Position numbers and translations under genes: made by a program
Assembly (NCBI RefSeq): GCF_000151665.1
Contig: NW_013171816.1
Coordinates: 5,001-69,000 of the forward strand
Direction of reading: 5' to 3'
DNA: 64,000 nt
DNA from: Blastocystis hominis
Taxonomy: Eukaryota; Sar; Bigyra; Opalinata; Blastocystidae
Shown here: positions 24,995 to 38,405 of the stretch, one piece after another
Layout of the letters: each line of letters begins with the position of its first letter
Position numbering within the stretch: the first letter of the stretch is position 1
The notes under the pieces: model-generated
Seen by the model: only the letters and a program-made list of their open reading frames with translations
What the model was told of the DNA's origin: nothing
Database searches by the model: none

Positions 24995-26450
24995 TTACTT
25001 TACACATGTATCGCCGTTATATGTTAGTGTGATGGGGGGATTACCAGAAATGGCACATCCAGCAAATGCAAATGTGCTGTCTTTTGTCATGATACACGAT
25101 TTACTTTTTCCCAGTATGTACAAGTCTGCTACTGCTGTGTATGTTGCTATTGAAACACTGTCTAAATTCATGACTTGAGTGTCTGAAAACAGGGCTTTCT
25201 CGTTCACGAAACTCACATTACGATTGACCAAATACTTTTTCAAGTAGTTTTTGGCATACATCGAATCCGAAGCAATATAGATATTAGAGGAATTGAAATA
25301 CATCTTTGCACAACTTACTGCTACAGCAAGAGACTTTCTAGTTAACCATTGCTGTTGCAAAGGATAGTCAGACAGTCTTCCACCCATTCTGAGTTGCATT
25401 GCATCAAAAGGCTCTGTATCCACAATGGGATATCTCATCTTCATTATCTCCTTTGTTAACTCTGTGATTTGCATCACATTTCTCAAAAATTCTCCAAAAC
25501 AGTAGTATTCCCTTAAACCAAAATTTAGTTTTGCGTTGTAGCTTTCAATGCCATTGTTTTTTAGGATATCATGATAGAAGGCAGAATTGATAATATATCC
25601 AAGTAAAAGTGCGTTTCCGATTACTGCAGTGATTCTTGTAGGAAATACTCGACTAGAATTCCCGGTGAATATCATATTTCTGATATACTGCATGTCTGTA
25701 TATATATACTCCACCGTTGGTTTGGCTACTAGTAAATAACTATAATGTAGCAAGTAATTTATATCTATGACAACAGCTACTTCAATAATTACCTTCATCA
25801 GGAACATATACAATATGTCCTGTATAGTTTTGTTTGATTGACCACACTTTATGCCATACAGCAGAAAATGGAACTAAGTTTAATAGAGCAAAAGGAAAAA
25901 ACTAATTATTGGGGTTTTATGTTTTATGGACATATAATACAGTCCACTAAACAGCTGTAAGCGATTTCCCAAGCCCTTATAGTTTGGGAGCAATATCATT
26001 TGCTGTTGGGAATCAACTCTATTGCTAAGTATCTTTGCGATCCTTTACAATCTTCTGAGCTCTATTGACTTTATTTGCGTACTAGGAATGCGTGAATTGT
26101 TTGTTTGTGTTAACTTATCTCTACAGGATAATAGATAGTTTTCTTTTACCCAAATTTATTGATAATCCCTGGTAAGGAATCTTTAATTATAGCTCCTTTC
26201 TTTAATGCATGATCGTTCTGCTTCAAGAAAAGCGATCCCACAGTGGTTCTTGAAATAGTTTTAGAGATATCTGTCGATGAATAGACTGAGTAATTATACT
26301 TGTTTGGGGGGATGATGTGTTATGATTATGGCTTAAAGATTTGCTTTCTTTTTTTTGAGTGTTGTTACTTCTATTAGGTTTTGTATAAGTTGAAGAATTT
26401 CTTCTCATTGAATCATTTTGAAGTCTATTATTTACCAAAATAATATGCAC
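24995..26450 (-). CDS. fucosyltransferase-like glycosyltransferase, copy A (multi-exon)
   Basis: Read right to left, a low-complexity polar stem (from 26450) ends in KDSLPGIINKFG. An exon with LLPNYKGLGNRLQLFSGLYYMS follows, then NLVPFSAVWHKVWSIKQ, and the main exon 24995-25720. The last has PFDAMQLRMGG, NIYIASDSMYAKNYLKK and a KDSTFAFAGCAISG end. GLGNRL, an Arg-containing RMGG motif and a late STF motif resemble GDP-fucose transferases (GT37/GT23/GT11 type). One intron is clear: 28 bp, starting GTAATTATTG and ending in ATAG before DINYLLHYSYL. The junction between the second and third pieces needs a frame change that I could not explain, so the gene may be damaged. It probably acts in the Golgi. 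Confidence 0.55.
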
Positions 26451-27089
26451 TACATTTTTGCTCGGCTAGTACCTTGTACTTCGTGATAAAATATACTGAG
26501 ATTATATTGCGATAATAAGCCAATAACTGTCGTATGTATGCTACATTATGATAGAAAGCAAAAAGTTACAAAAAGCAAGAAACTATCACAATATAGAATA
26601 ACATCAGCATAAATGATTTTGGTGATGATTTTGTACTTGATTGATTGACAAGTCGATTTTTGGTTGGTTTTTCAATTTTTGCCTAAATAGTGGTTTTATT
26701 CTGTTCATGGATTTCTATACAAGTAGTTTGTTTGGTATTTTCTCTTCTATTTCTTATTATTGACAAATAATTTTGATGGATTCCTCTCTTTTTCTTGATT
26801 TACCCTTATTGCAGTCGCTTTTTTGATATACATCAAAATTGACAATAGGTGTTGTCAAGTGGGACACTTGTCAACATGACAATCTTCGTTCATTTAAATC
26901 ATAATGATTTGATTGACATCAGTGTAGTAGTATTTCCTTTCGTCAGTACATTGATCACGCATCAACCTTTTTTTTGAAAGTGCCACGCCTAAAGCATTTT
27001 TGAAATTTTATGGTTTCAATTCCTGACAATGTGTATATTTAACAAAACAGCCAGAACGATATTTTCTTTTTTCTATATATTCTTTTCAA
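26451..27089. other. AT-rich intergenic DNA
   Basis: A/T runs and no convincing coding sequence on either strand. Confidence 0.6.
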
Positions 27090-28576
27090 CTACAGTTCTT
27101 TTAAGCTATCACTTTCTAAACATACTTGTTTCCTCCACGGAATTATCACTGGTGGTTTCCCTGTGATAGCACATCCAGCATAAGCAAATGTGCTATCTTC
27201 CGTCATTATGCATTGCTGACTATTTCCCAGAATATAGATATCAGCCACAGCAGAATAGGTAGCGATGTAAACACTTTCCATGTTATTCATTTGACTATCC
27301 GAATATAGAGACGTCTCATTCATAAAAGTGACATTCTTGTCTTGTAATCTCTCTTTCATGAATAGTTTTGCCTTCATGGAATCAGAAGCTACATAAATAT
27401 TCTTTGACTTGCAATAGGTTCCAACACATCGAATAGCAACATTCAAAGACTCCATGGTAAGAAATTGATATGGATTGGGAATATCCGATAGCTCTCCTCC
27501 CATTCTCAGCTGAATTGCATCATAGGGTTGTTCAAATACGATCGGATACCGTACCTTCATCATTTCCTTTGTCAGATCGGTAATCTGCATAATGTCTCGT
27601 AAAAACTCTCCATAACAATAGTAAACCTTCAAATGGGACGATACATCTTTTTGGAAACTAGTAATTCCACTGGCTAATAGAATGGAATGATAAGGTTTAG
27701 AATCGAGAATGAATCGAAGAATATGTGAATATCCGATAATTGCGGTAATACCTGTAGGTAATCCTATTTGCTCATCGCCCGTCATGATAAAATTCTTGAT
27801 TTGCTGTAAGTCTCTTTTTATATAGTCACCATAAGCCTTCACAACAATAAGATAGCTAAAATGAAATAGATACTTCAAGTCTATTCAATTAAATGGTTAT
27901 TCACTTATCGATACCTTCATCATCAGCAAAGACAACTTGCTGAGGGAAGAATTGCTTGATATTCCAAAACTTGTGCCACAAGGCAGAATGAGGAACTAAA
28001 ATCATTAAAAGAAAACAAGGCACAGTCCTACTCACAATAGAACAGTTATGTCGGATAGATATGAAATACAAACCACAGAAAAGCTGTAATCGATTTCCTA
28101 AACCTTTGGTATTGGGTAGAAGGAACAGTTTTCGTTTGGAACGAATTCTATTTTTTGACTTTACAAAAACAAAACCAACAAATTACCTAGCTCCTTCGAT
28201 TTAATCTTGCCAAATTCTATGCGCTCGGTACTGTTTCCAATTAATTGATCTCTAAAAAAGTGAAAGTTCTTTTTTCCTACCCATAATTATTATCATTGAT
28301 GCCTGGAAGATCATCCCGAAATCCATTGCCCCATTTTACGACATGGTTCTTTGATGCTTTCAGAATCATCTCAACTTCTTTTGAGTAATTTCTTGGATTC
28401 ATTGAGCTGTTGCCATTTCTTGGATTCATTGAGCTGTTGCCATTTCTTGGATTCAATGAGCTGTTGCCATTTCTTGGATTCAATGAGCTGCTGTCAATGT
28501 TTTTTAATGTTGTAGAGCTTGCGCCGGGTGTAGAAACGTTACTTGGTTTTGGAGGATGTAGAACAATCGTGTTCAT
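27090..28576 (-). CDS. fucosyltransferase-like glycosyltransferase, copy B (multi-exon)
   Basis: Paralogue of copy A with the same order: a polar stem starting MNTIVLHPPKP that contains four 9-residue repeats of SSxNPRNGN (28390-28500), RDDLPGINDNNYG before a GT intron, LLPNTKGLGNRLQLFCGLYFIS, VPHSALWHKFWNIKQ, then the main exon with PYDAIQLRMGG, NIYVASDSMKAKLFMKE and EDSTFAYAGCAITG. A 34-bp intron separates ADDEG from LKYLFHFSYL. It is better preserved than copy A, although one exon phase near 28140 is unresolved. The likely role is glycan fucosylation. Confidence 0.58.
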
Positions 28577-29604
28577 ACTCTATGTATATAGAAAGAACAA
28601 TTCAACATAGATACATTGCTTTGATTTGGTTTTGGGGTAATTCTATGGTTTATAAACTATTCATAATCACTGTGAATCCTACATTTTGTTTGATAACACA
28701 TTTATTTGGGAAAGTGTTTGCGGAGCAAATCGGAAATCGTTTATATCTATTACTATCAGGTATAGTACCCTATGATATACTCCTCAATTACATAGTTACA
28801 ACCTGAAAAACATGAAAAGCCACACAATTGTGTAGAAACAGCTTTTGGAGTTAATATTAGTATTACTTGTCAGTCTCATGGTTTTGCCTTACTGGCAATG
28901 ATTACCCTTACGTATGATTCTATAATTATTCTTCGATCTCTTAAAAGTGTAAATCAAAATGAATGAGAAGTTATTCTTATCAAAACACAATTTTGTCAAA
29001 CGATAGATAGGAAGCTTGGTATTCTTTTCAGTAGTTACTTGTCCTCGAAGCGATACATAATTATTCTCATTCTGTAAACATTTTATTCTTTCACTCGTTT
29101 CAGCTATGTCAACTATTTTTGTGAAAAGATAATATTTGATTTTTCTGTGCTTTCAATTGATGACCACTCCTAAAATGAATAGGATAAATATCATAAGCAG
29201 CAGACTATTCAATGTGATTTGTCTCTTGATGGGATAACTCAATCTTTCTTCTCGTTGTCTATTTGATTATTACAGCAATATCATCTCCTTTCCATTTCTA
29301 GACTTCCATACTTTATAAAATTATCATAATCTAAATATTGTCCCTACAAAAACAGATAGTATATCTCTTCGTCCTCTGATTTGTCAAAGAGTAATAGTGT
29401 AGGCACATCATTAGCATACCTACTTACAATAACCATGGGAATCCATTTTACTCATAAATTCTATTATTATATACAATCATATTCTTATTCTTATTTCTAT
29501 TATTTCTAACCTCTTGACTTTTTCTCAAAACTATTCACCGATTTGTTTCCTATCCTTAGACCCGTTGCACCTTTGCATGTCGCTCACATCTGGAACAAAC
29601 ACTA
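28577..29604. other. AT-rich intergenic DNA with a possible glycosyltransferase relic
   Basis: Mostly A/T-rich with no clear gene. On the + strand near 28715-28790 a short stretch reads EQIGNRLYLLLSGIVPYDILL, faintly like the GLGNRLQLFSGLYYMS segment of the neighbouring genes. It could be a decayed third copy. Confidence 0.3.
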
Positions 29605-31786
29605 CTAGTCTCTATTAAGTAGGTAATACACATTGGATAAATTAGACAATCTCTTGATACACATCGAATATGCTTTTGTTTGAGGTAAGACCATCAGAAG
29701 TCCAAAAATACTCTGCAACATTGAATGAAGCTTCGGATTGTCCATGTCCAAAAAGTGAAGGCGCACATGAGCAAACACAGTCGATTCAAATATCTGGATG
29801 AGTCGATCTGCTTGATACAATAAGGAATACTGTAAAGAGGAGTCTCCAAGAGATTTTGTGATTCTCTCAGCAACCGGATAATCTTCTGCAAACCAGCACA
29901 ATGAAAGAACCGCGATGGGATTTATACAAAACGCTTTGAATCTAATTGTCATCTTGGATCCCGATCATGTACAGGGCATCATACAATTTCTCCGCTTGCT
30001 CGTCCCTTTTCTGTGAGTAGTACCGGCAGCTTCGCAAACGACATCGAATGGACACCGTTATTTCATCCGTCAGCAGTAATGTATTCAGGCGATCCACGAT
30101 CAAAGATCCAAACTCGTGATTGGAGAGTTGCTTGATTGACTTAAGCGAAACATCCCTACCTGCAAAACCGTGGCAAGGTGGTAGTAAACAACCTCGGGGT
30201 TTTCGTATTTGCACAGCCAACGCAAAACTAGCGTTCCTCGCTCCTTCATTAATTCGCTCTTTTCTAGAATATCCAGCAAATCGCGTAGAATTGGTTCCAA
30301 ATCATTCTGTCTTGACGCATACTCGAGGAGAATCCGGATTGCCAGCTCTGTCACCTCGTTATGAGTATCTTCCACTGCGCGCAGCAAGTTGGTTCTGAAC
30401 AGAAGCTGCGAATAATCCGTCGATATCATCAAAGGAGAATTGGGAGACGTGGAGGAACCGGGAGAAAGCGTTGAAGCAGGAGAAACAGGAGAATGCGACA
30501 ACAGGAGGGAAGTAAACTCTAAACTCACGATTCGAGTCAATTTCGAGGTTGTAGCGAGACCATCGTTCACCAAAACCGCCAGTTTTCCAACGTCTGTACA
30601 ATAGCTGCAATGCTTAAACTACTCAATAGCCGTGCTCCATCGTATTTACATTGTCCATCAGGTCCAAGCAAGCGTTCTTGGCTGCTTGCTGGACTTCTTC
30701 CTCCTCGTCAGAGAGACAAGGAAGTAAAGCTTCCAACAATTGGCTGTAAGGGAGGCCCCATTCTTCTCCGACGTGAACAAATTCGCGAATCCACGAAACT
30801 GCTGTGAGGCGGATAAATTTATCTCGGCTATGTGCTTGCGTAATGATTGTGTTAATCTAGGAGTGAGTAATTCCTCTATCTCTTTCCATCGTGTTTATGT
30901 TAAACTCACCAACATCCGTATTTTGGATCTCGGAAAGGAGAGTTTGCAGCAGAGCATCGGCCTCCTATCCAATGAAACCTAATTTCCTATCTTACCTGTC
31001 TTATTTCCCGATGTGGGTCACTCAGCATATCGAACAGTCCCGCTAAAAACTCGGGTAAGAAATCGAGAATATCGATTCCTGGAATGTTGTCCATAATATC
31101 GATCCATGATATGAGCAACCGTCGAATGTGAGGACTTCTGTCGTTCACATACTGTTTCATAAGCGGGATAAACTTTTCCAAATCAAATTGCTGCGTCTCT
31201 GTTACGATTTCTTTCAACAGCTTATCAAGCAACGAGGCAGCGTGTTGTTAAGTACACTACTCCTTTGAAAATATAAAACCTTATTTTATAAAAGATATCT
31301 CTTTCACTTCAACATCGACATCGGCGTACAATTCGCATAAGGTACTAAATATCTCGTTAATAAATATTAATATTTCTTTTCTTGCAGCTTTCACTATATT
31401 GTACAGCGACTCGCAAGCATAAAAGCGTATCCTCGATTCTTCGTCATCAAAACAATTTAGAATAGGAGGCAACAGCAGAACGATATAATTAGAAATATCG
31501 CTACTCACTCCTATTGCACATGATGCTAAACCCATTAATGCTCCCATTCGCGTGTATTGGCTTGATGAGCTCTGGGCCTCACTACTCATTTTATGGATTA
31601 TCTTCCGAATTCTCTCATTGTCTCCTGCTTCCTAGAATTTGAGATTAATTCTCATCATTCTACATGCATTTGGTGCACGATGCTTTCAATTTCAAAAGCT
31701 GCCTTCTTTCTTTTGTCATACGAACGATCTCCCAAACTCTTCAATACAAGTGGTGGGATCTCTTGGATTATTTCAGGAGATTCCAT
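29605..31786 (-). CDS. VAC14: VAC14 homologue (multi-exon)
   Basis: Scaffold of the PIKfyve/Fab1-FIG4 complex that makes PI(3,5)P2 on endolysosomes. Exons in order: PPLVLKSLGDRSYDKRKKAAFEIE from the ATG at 31786; a HEAT block MGALMGLASCAIGVSSDISNYI..FYACESLYNIVKAARKE; LDKLLKEIVTE..RRLLISWIDIMDNIPGIDILDFLPEFLAGLFDML; a further HEAT region; RILLEYASRQNDLEPILRDLLDIL..ERGTLVLRWLCKYENPE; and the C-terminal FKAFCINPIAVLSLCWFAEDYPVA..LLMVLPQTKAYSMCIKRL, which in the family binds partners. Short introns separate the pieces. The TAG stop at 29605 is followed at once by TGTTTGTT. Confidence 0.9.
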
Positions 31787-31960
31787 GTATCTAGAATATT
31801 CTGTTCTAATTACAAAAGTATGTGAATATGATTGTACACACTCTATATATGGAGGATCGGGTTTTTTATTTGTAAAAGGAAACGTAATGTTGATGGATTG
31901 AAGTTTTGCCAAGGAGATTCGGTTGTGTGGATCGTTTTGTGGTGTTGAATATGCTTTCAA

Positions 31961-32663
31961 GATATGGCTTTAGTGGAAGGGATGATGTTGGTAATTCTCT
32001 GTGTAAATATAGGTGATTGGTTGTATACTGAATAATGGTTGCCTTTGATTTGTAATTCATGGTATGTAATACCACATAGAGTACGAATTGAGTAGAACGA
32101 ACTCTCATGCAGTCAATACTGAGTGATTTCCTTATTATCCAATCTCTCTCCATTCGCATTTCATTTCCCTGCATTCTACGAATATATTTTCTTTATTCCG
32201 GTTTTTTGGTCTAGAATGTCCTCAACCATTGAATGTTACAGTAATCCAATAACATCTTTTTTACGACAATAGCCTTCAATTATTCTTTTGAACTTCAAAA
32301 TAGTTATTCTATTAAAGCGTTTTGTAAAACATCCATTCCACATCCAGTGCATATTTGCTATTCATTCCACATCCAGTGCATATTTGCTATACATTCCACA
32401 TCCAATGCATATTTGCTAATTATTCCACATGTAATACAAATATGCTTTTCATTCCACATACATTATTCTTTTTTCAAATAGGATTATGGAGATGAAGCAA
32501 TCGATCCAGTTACTTATCTTGCTCCTTTTCTGTTGATTGCAATACTAAAATATGGAAACTTGAAGGTAGATTTGCATTCCTGTATCTTTTCTCTTTTTTT
32601 ACCATATTTAATGTATTTTCATTCTCACAAATCAATATCACATATATTACCTCTATTGGAGCA
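31961..32663. other. intergenic DNA with a minisatellite and a possible exon
   Basis: Holds the 29-bp tandem array at 32334-32460. On the + strand at about 32483-32568 an open stretch after an AG reads DYGDEAIDPVTYLAPFLL and could be an exon of the next gene or of an unrecognised one. Confidence 0.4.
32334..32460. repeat. 29-bp minisatellite
   Basis: CATTCCACATCCAGTGCATA recurs at 32334, 32363 and 32392, with decayed copies at 32421 and 32450: exact 29-bp spacing. Confidence 0.9.
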
Positions 32664-33905
32664 ATGGCCAGCACTCATGTTTCATTCCTTATGTTTCGTT
32701 TTATGTACTGTGAATTCTCCTCTCACATTTCCTATTTTGTACTCCAGATCTTTCCATTTCAAATCACTTATTTTCTAAATGTTCAGTCCATAGTCTCATA
32801 TTTTCTATTTTCTCTAATTGATAGTCGTAGTATACGAATAGCATCCGCAATTCCTGGACTTTTGATAGTTGGTTTCTTAGCTGTTGAATTTTACCCGTTT
32901 TTTAATATTTATATTCCTTTCTTGCTGCGTATTCTTTATCACTTATCGCTATTGGAATAGGGAGTACCACTTTAACTCAGGTTATTTTTCGGGGTATTCA
33001 CACCCTATTGTTTCTCTCCATCTATGTATTATGCTGGTGGAGTTACCTAGCTTGTGTCTTTACACGTTTTTGTTTTTCATGTCTCTAATGTAGATCCTGG
33101 ACCTGTAACTGCTGACTATTTAAGCAACTATGAGGAGCAATTTGGTTGCTATGACTTGAGATACTGCGAAACATGCGCTCGTGAAAAGCCCCCTCGTTGT
33201 CATCATTGTCGTATCTGTAGAGTAGGGTCTGGCTTTCTTTTGTCATGCAGATGTGTATTGTTAACATGGACCATCACTGTCCTTGGATGTGTAACTGCAT
33301 CGGGTATCTAAACAAGAAATTCTTTGTACTCTTTTTGTTTTATGCGTGGATTGGTTGCCTGGATATTTCGATAAGTGCAGCGAGGGCAGGATTGCCGCTG
33401 AATGCACGTCCTTCCTCGAGATCGATTTTATCCCTCTCTCTTTATTTGCTTGCGTATTTCTCTGTCTTGCGATACTATCTCTAGTCCCATGTTTGCGTTT
33501 TCCTTTGCGTTGACTCTCACATTCTTTGGCGGATTTCACGTCTGGCTAGTCTTCAATGACAAAACCACGATAGAAGCAAATCAACTTTGGCGCAGCTTGC
33601 TTCGTGGATCCTTCTTCGCGCATAAGAAGCGTTCTTATTATCGCAACTGGTGCAACGTCATGGATGATAATCCCTGGATCGTAGCATTGGTTTGTCTTGT
33701 TTATGTCCAGTGGTTCTTGCCTATTCATTCCTCCAACTTTAATTTTTCCTGGGACTTTCTCAATGTGAGACGTGGACGAGTGTCTCAGACATAGACTGAG
33801 GACGAAGAGAGTGATTCGGATTCTAGTATTGATGCCTTTCCTAGCTCCTTTCAAACTAGAGGAATGAACCGGGAATCAGCTCCATTGCTTCGGTATAATG
33901 TTTAA
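32664..33905 (+). CDS. DHHC palmitoyltransferase 1 (multi-exon)
   Basis: Protein S-acyltransferase of the endomembrane system. The DHHC-CRD reads YCETCAREKPPRCHHCRICR, then a 29-bp intron (33222-33250), then MCIVNMDHHCPWMCNCIGYLNKKFF, with the catalytic DHHC intact. Transmembrane stretches precede it (ASAIPGLLIVGFLAVEFYPFF) and follow it (FAFSFALTLTFFGGFHVWLVF). DPGPV and TTIEANQ are the family DPG and TTxE motifs. A 30-bp intron ends before the acidic tail TEDEESDSDSS..ESAPLLRYNV and TAA (33903-33905). TGTTTGTT lies at 33950. The 5' end is uncertain. Confidence 0.85.
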
Positions 33906-34333
33906 GAGAGGTTGACGTGTGGTTGATGTGGTTTCTTTTGTATCGTTTTTGTTTGTTTGTCACTCTGGGCAAGAGCAGTAATAGCGGGCTTTCTATCATA
34001 TCACTTTTCCACCTTCCCCTCCCCTCTCCTTTTATCTCATCACTCCACATCCTATCAACCTATCTCATCACTTACACACACACACACACTCTCCCCTCCC
34101 CTCTCCTCCTATCTCATCACCCTTCCTACCAATAACCTTCACATTCGTCATGATTCCACCCATCTCAATTATTTCACTACCAATTCCCTAGGGCGTCCCT
34201 CACATTCTTCTTTATTTTCTATTTCGCATATTATTCAGCAGCACACTAAGATCTTTTAACTCCATTTTCCAAAAAATAGTCATTTTCCAAATATAGAACC
34301 TTTTTTTGAATCTCACATTACTATCATTTTACT
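33906..34333. other. intergenic DNA
   Basis: Contains the TGTTTGTT 3' signal of the DHHC gene at 33950, a CA dinucleotide run at about 34070-34089 and CT-rich tracts. No gene seen. Confidence 0.6.
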
Positions 34334-35163
34334 ATGAAGACGTAGGAATTAATATCATTACGATTTAATTTGCATAGTGCAACCCTTTTCTTTTTCCTCT
34401 TATCAATTGTCATTGCCGGTACGATTCTCTCATCTACATACTTATTTCCAGATGTCATTAAATTGAATGATGCCAATTTCGAAGAAAAGACTCAAATGAC
34501 AACTGGAGCTACCACAGGTCGCTGGTTTGTAAAGTTTTATGCTCCTGTTCTCACCATTTTGCTTATTAACATGTAGTGGTGTGGACACTGCAAGAGACTT
34601 GCTCCCACGTGGGAAGAACTCGCAGAGGCCACTCTGAACGAAGTAAACATTGCTGAGGTAAGTAGAGCAGCTCCCTCTTTAGTTGCAGGTGGACGCAACC
34701 CAAAACCCGCAGCTCTCGAAGCTTTACAACATCCAGGGCTTCCCTACTCTGCTATTCTTTGACAGTGTATATTTTAGTGCCTAACAGAGTAGTAATACAC
34801 TAGGGAAAGTACGCCACCTATAACGGAGGTCGCGATTTGGATTCGCTGAAAGATTTCGTGCATGAAGGATACAAGAGTGCCTCGTTCAGCAACTGCCCGA
34901 GCCTTCCTTCCTGGTATGAGACCTACATCGAAGTTCCGTTCTGGGTGTGCATTGAGTGCGTAGGATTTGTCGCAGCGAGCGGGTCGCCACCTGGGCGCTG
35001 ATCCGTTTGTAACGTGCTTCGCATTGATGGGTTCTGGAATGGTTATCGGTATTGTGGCTACCCTTGTTGTTCACTGCTGCTGCTGCGTATCGATCGCTTT
35101 CCTCTTTTCAACGCTAGAGAAAGCCGCGCTACGAGCCTGTGAGCGACGAGAAAAAGAACGATT
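34334..35163 (+). CDS. transmembrane PDI/TMX-type thioredoxin protein (multi-exon)
   Basis: ER disulfide isomerase. The ATG at 34334 opens a signal peptide split by introns (MKT|ATLFFFLLSIVIA|DVIKLNDANFEE). The thioredoxin active site WCGHCKRLAPTW follows after an intron that splits KFYAP from WCGHC. Next are a 31-bp intron (34658-34688), VDATQNPQLSKLYNIQGFPT and NGGRDLDSLKDFVHEG. A transmembrane helix (ALMGSGMVIGIVATLVVH) and a short tail (RKPRYEPVSDEKKND) end the protein. No stop is in frame at the likely end. Cleavage after T35163, 4 nt before TGTTTGTT (35168-35175), would make GAT TAA. A genomic TAA lies at 35175-35177 if transcripts run on. Confidence 0.9.
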
Positions 35164-35173
35164 CATGTGTTTG

Positions 35174-35764
<591 letters not shown>

Positions 35765-36063
35765 CGTGATTCTACATTTCGAATTCAACGATTGTCCTTA
35801 CAGAGGACTTCTTATGTTCTCTCTTTCTGGTAGGCTGCTCTTCCTTCTTGTTCTCTTCTGCACGCTTCGTTGCGTTCGTCTTTGAGTCCCCTGTATCCTT
35901 CTCTTCCATTTTTTATGTTCCAATTCTAAATGAAACTCCTTTTTTGGTAATCTCGATTTTCGCTATTTTCTCTCGAAATCTCTATTTGATTTTTGCTCTC
36001 ACAACCTACGAAAGCAAAACACGCAACACTGACCATTATCCATGATCTCAAAACCATTTTGTG

Positions 36064-37320
36064 ATGGAAGAAATCGTTCTCGATAACGCACCAAATGATT
36101 GCATTTCGTGTGTCCGATATGGAAAAGAGTCGGATCTCCTTCTTGTCTCTTCTTGGGATGCGGTGATTGTTTTTGGTATCAATTTACGTCTAGTCGATTT
36201 CACTTTATGATACTGACAAAATTAAGATGCTTAGTCGCTTTGTGAGTAAAGCTGCCCTCTTATCGTGCGATTTTATTACCAATGACTTAGTCTGTTACGG
36301 AGGTCTCGACTGTGAAGTGAAATTGTAGTTGTTTTTTGCGGGACACTTAATTGTAGATATGACTTTCAAAAAAAGCAAGAACACGTGATAGGATACCACA
36401 ATGCAGCCGTTAGTTGTACCCTGTATATCGAATCGATGAGTAAGGCAAGATTGTCTTGCTATTGTGTAGAGAACGTTGTGAGCTGTAGCTGGGATAAAAC
36501 TGTAAAATTTTGGAACATTGACAATCCCGATCCCAAGTCACCCACGTATAGTTTTACCCTTTCCAATAAGGCGACCATGATGAGTGTTTCCCAGGACTTG
36601 TAGAAACGGCAGAGCGCTATAATGCATAGAAAGTTGTTTATTCTCTGTGACAACAGACAAATTGTGGTTTATGATCTGGCGACCTCGCCGACGTTGCTCT
36701 GTGAAAAGGAATCATTGCTCAAATTCAGCCTTCGCTCGATTGCAGCCTTTACAGACGGGAATGGATACGTCGTAGGAAGCATCGAAGGCCGTGTTGGTGT
36801 GGAGTACATTTCCAGCTCGGAGCAGGAGAAGCCGTTTTCTTTCCGTTGTCACCGTAAAACCGACGCTTACAATGAATTGTGCTATCCGGTGAATTCCATT
36901 TGCGTTCATCCTCTGTAATCTTTAACAGTCCCGCTCAACGCGTAGCTACCGCACCTTCGCTACTGGCGGAGCGGACGGTTCGGTTTGTATCTGGGACGCC
37001 TCGGCGAAGAAACGCCTCGCCATCTTTCAGGAGTAGGATGGATCGGGCGAGAGGTCGATTATCTGTAGTTATTATCCTGGAGTCGCCCAGCTAGCGTTTA
37101 ATCGTGACGGAACGAAGCTGGCGATTGCATGCAGCTATACTTTCGAGCAAGGTCCTTCTCTTTTGTAGGGGTAAAGCGAGGGACTGACGCGTAGGGAGTC
37201 ATCGAACTCGATTCGGATCCGTTCGGTGGACGCATCGAAGGTAATGCCCAAGCAATGAGTATGGCTATTCTTTTATTGATCAATGAATTCATGTTGTTTT
37301 TCCTCGAACAAACAGTATAA
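36064..37320 (+). CDS. BUB3: BUB3 mitotic checkpoint WD40 protein (multi-exon)
   Basis: WD40 propeller that brings BUB1/BUBR1 to kinetochores. Exons give APNDCISCVRYGKESDLLLVSSWD, SISLYDTDKIKML, CYGGLDCEVKLYDFQKK, NVVSCSWDKTVKFWNID, CDNRQIVVYDLA, VGSIEGRVGVEYI, CHRK.......YPVNSICVHP, YRTFATGGADGSVCIWD and the typical KKRLAIFQE..LAIACSYTFEQG end. Introns are about 29-43 bp. The last exon boundary is not certain; the frame closes at TAA 37318-37320. Confidence 0.9.
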
Positions 37321-37644
37321 TGGTTAAGCAATGTGTGTGTATATTTTTTCTCGAATAATGCATACTCTCTTTTCAAGCAATGAATACTCTATCTTTAGGA
37401 ACAATGAATGCAGATCACTATTCCTCGTACAACCAAAAAATAGACAACCCACTTTCCTCACTCATTGAAGAACACTCTCTCCTCAAACAATGCATACTCC
37501 ATCTCCAGGAACAATGCATACTCCATCTCCTCAAACAATGAATACTCCATCTCCTCAAACAATGCATACTCCATCTCCAGGAACAATTTAAAATACACAT
37601 CACTTTCCTCAAACAAACAGCCAACACACAGATCCACATGTTAT
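37321..37644. other. intergenic DNA with minisatellite
   Basis: Made largely of CAATGCATACTC-type repeats; contains the TGTTTGTT signal of SAR1 (minus strand, 37612-37619). Confidence 0.7.
37488..37583. repeat. 24-bp minisatellite
   Basis: Four units of CAATGCATACTCCATCTCC plus AGGAA or TCAAA, spaced exactly 24 bp. Decayed units lie to the left from about 37376. Confidence 0.9.
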
Positions 37645-38405
37645 TTAAATAAAGTTGGAAATCCAGTTAAACGCTACACTCTCACACCTCCCACACACGC
37701 CCTACCGTCAGTGTATCCGATCTTCTTTGAGACACTGCACATAAACAGCTCGATCGGACGAACGCCGGAAGGGTTGTCAAAATTCTACATGTCAAACAAC
37801 CAGCGGGCTCTACGTCCTTTCCAAATGTATCCACCAAATTCAAATTGATGCGGAGTTCCTGCTCGGAGGCTGCGCCCGGCAAGTCAATCTTGTTTCCCAG
37901 AACAGCAAAAGGAACATTAGCTAACTGCTCGTCGGAGAGAAGCTCCTATGGCTGAATCTCCCGCAAAAAAGCAAACGCTCAGCTCCTGGCGAGCCTCGGG
38001 GAAACGCTCCTTATCTTCGGCATCAACAAGGAAAATAACGCCATCGACATTTGTAAAATACTGCTTCCAAAGCTGTCTTGCTACACATAACTCTCTACAA
38101 CCTGGGACATACCGGACTCATGGCCACCTAGATCGAACGTTCTAAACTTGATTTTGCCAATTTCGAGCTCTTCCGAATCTATGTGGTTACACGAAAAAGC
38201 AACCACCTACTAGGATGAAGAGTGGGCTCATGAACAGTCAGTCTTCCCTGTTTCAGCACATCAAGAAGTGTAGTCTTTCCGGCATTATCTAATCCAAGGA
38301 AAAGAAGCTTGCCTTCCTTCTGCCAAAGACCTATAGAAATAGTGTGCAAAGAGTTCTTGTACCTAGGTAATATAACACGTCGTAAAACCAGTTTACCAAA
38401 AACAT
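37645..38405 (-). CDS. SAR1: SAR1 small GTPase (multi-exon)
   Basis: COPII coat GTPase of ER export. It starts [15 protein letters not shown] (38405), then a 32-bp intron, [27 protein letters not shown] (P-loop), switch-region exons, ELRINLNL, a 29-bp intron, and the hallmark [18 protein letters not shown], a 32-bp intron, and FNWISNFI followed by TAA (37645-37647). The amphipathic N-terminus replaces myristoylation as in other SAR1 proteins. Confidence 0.92.
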
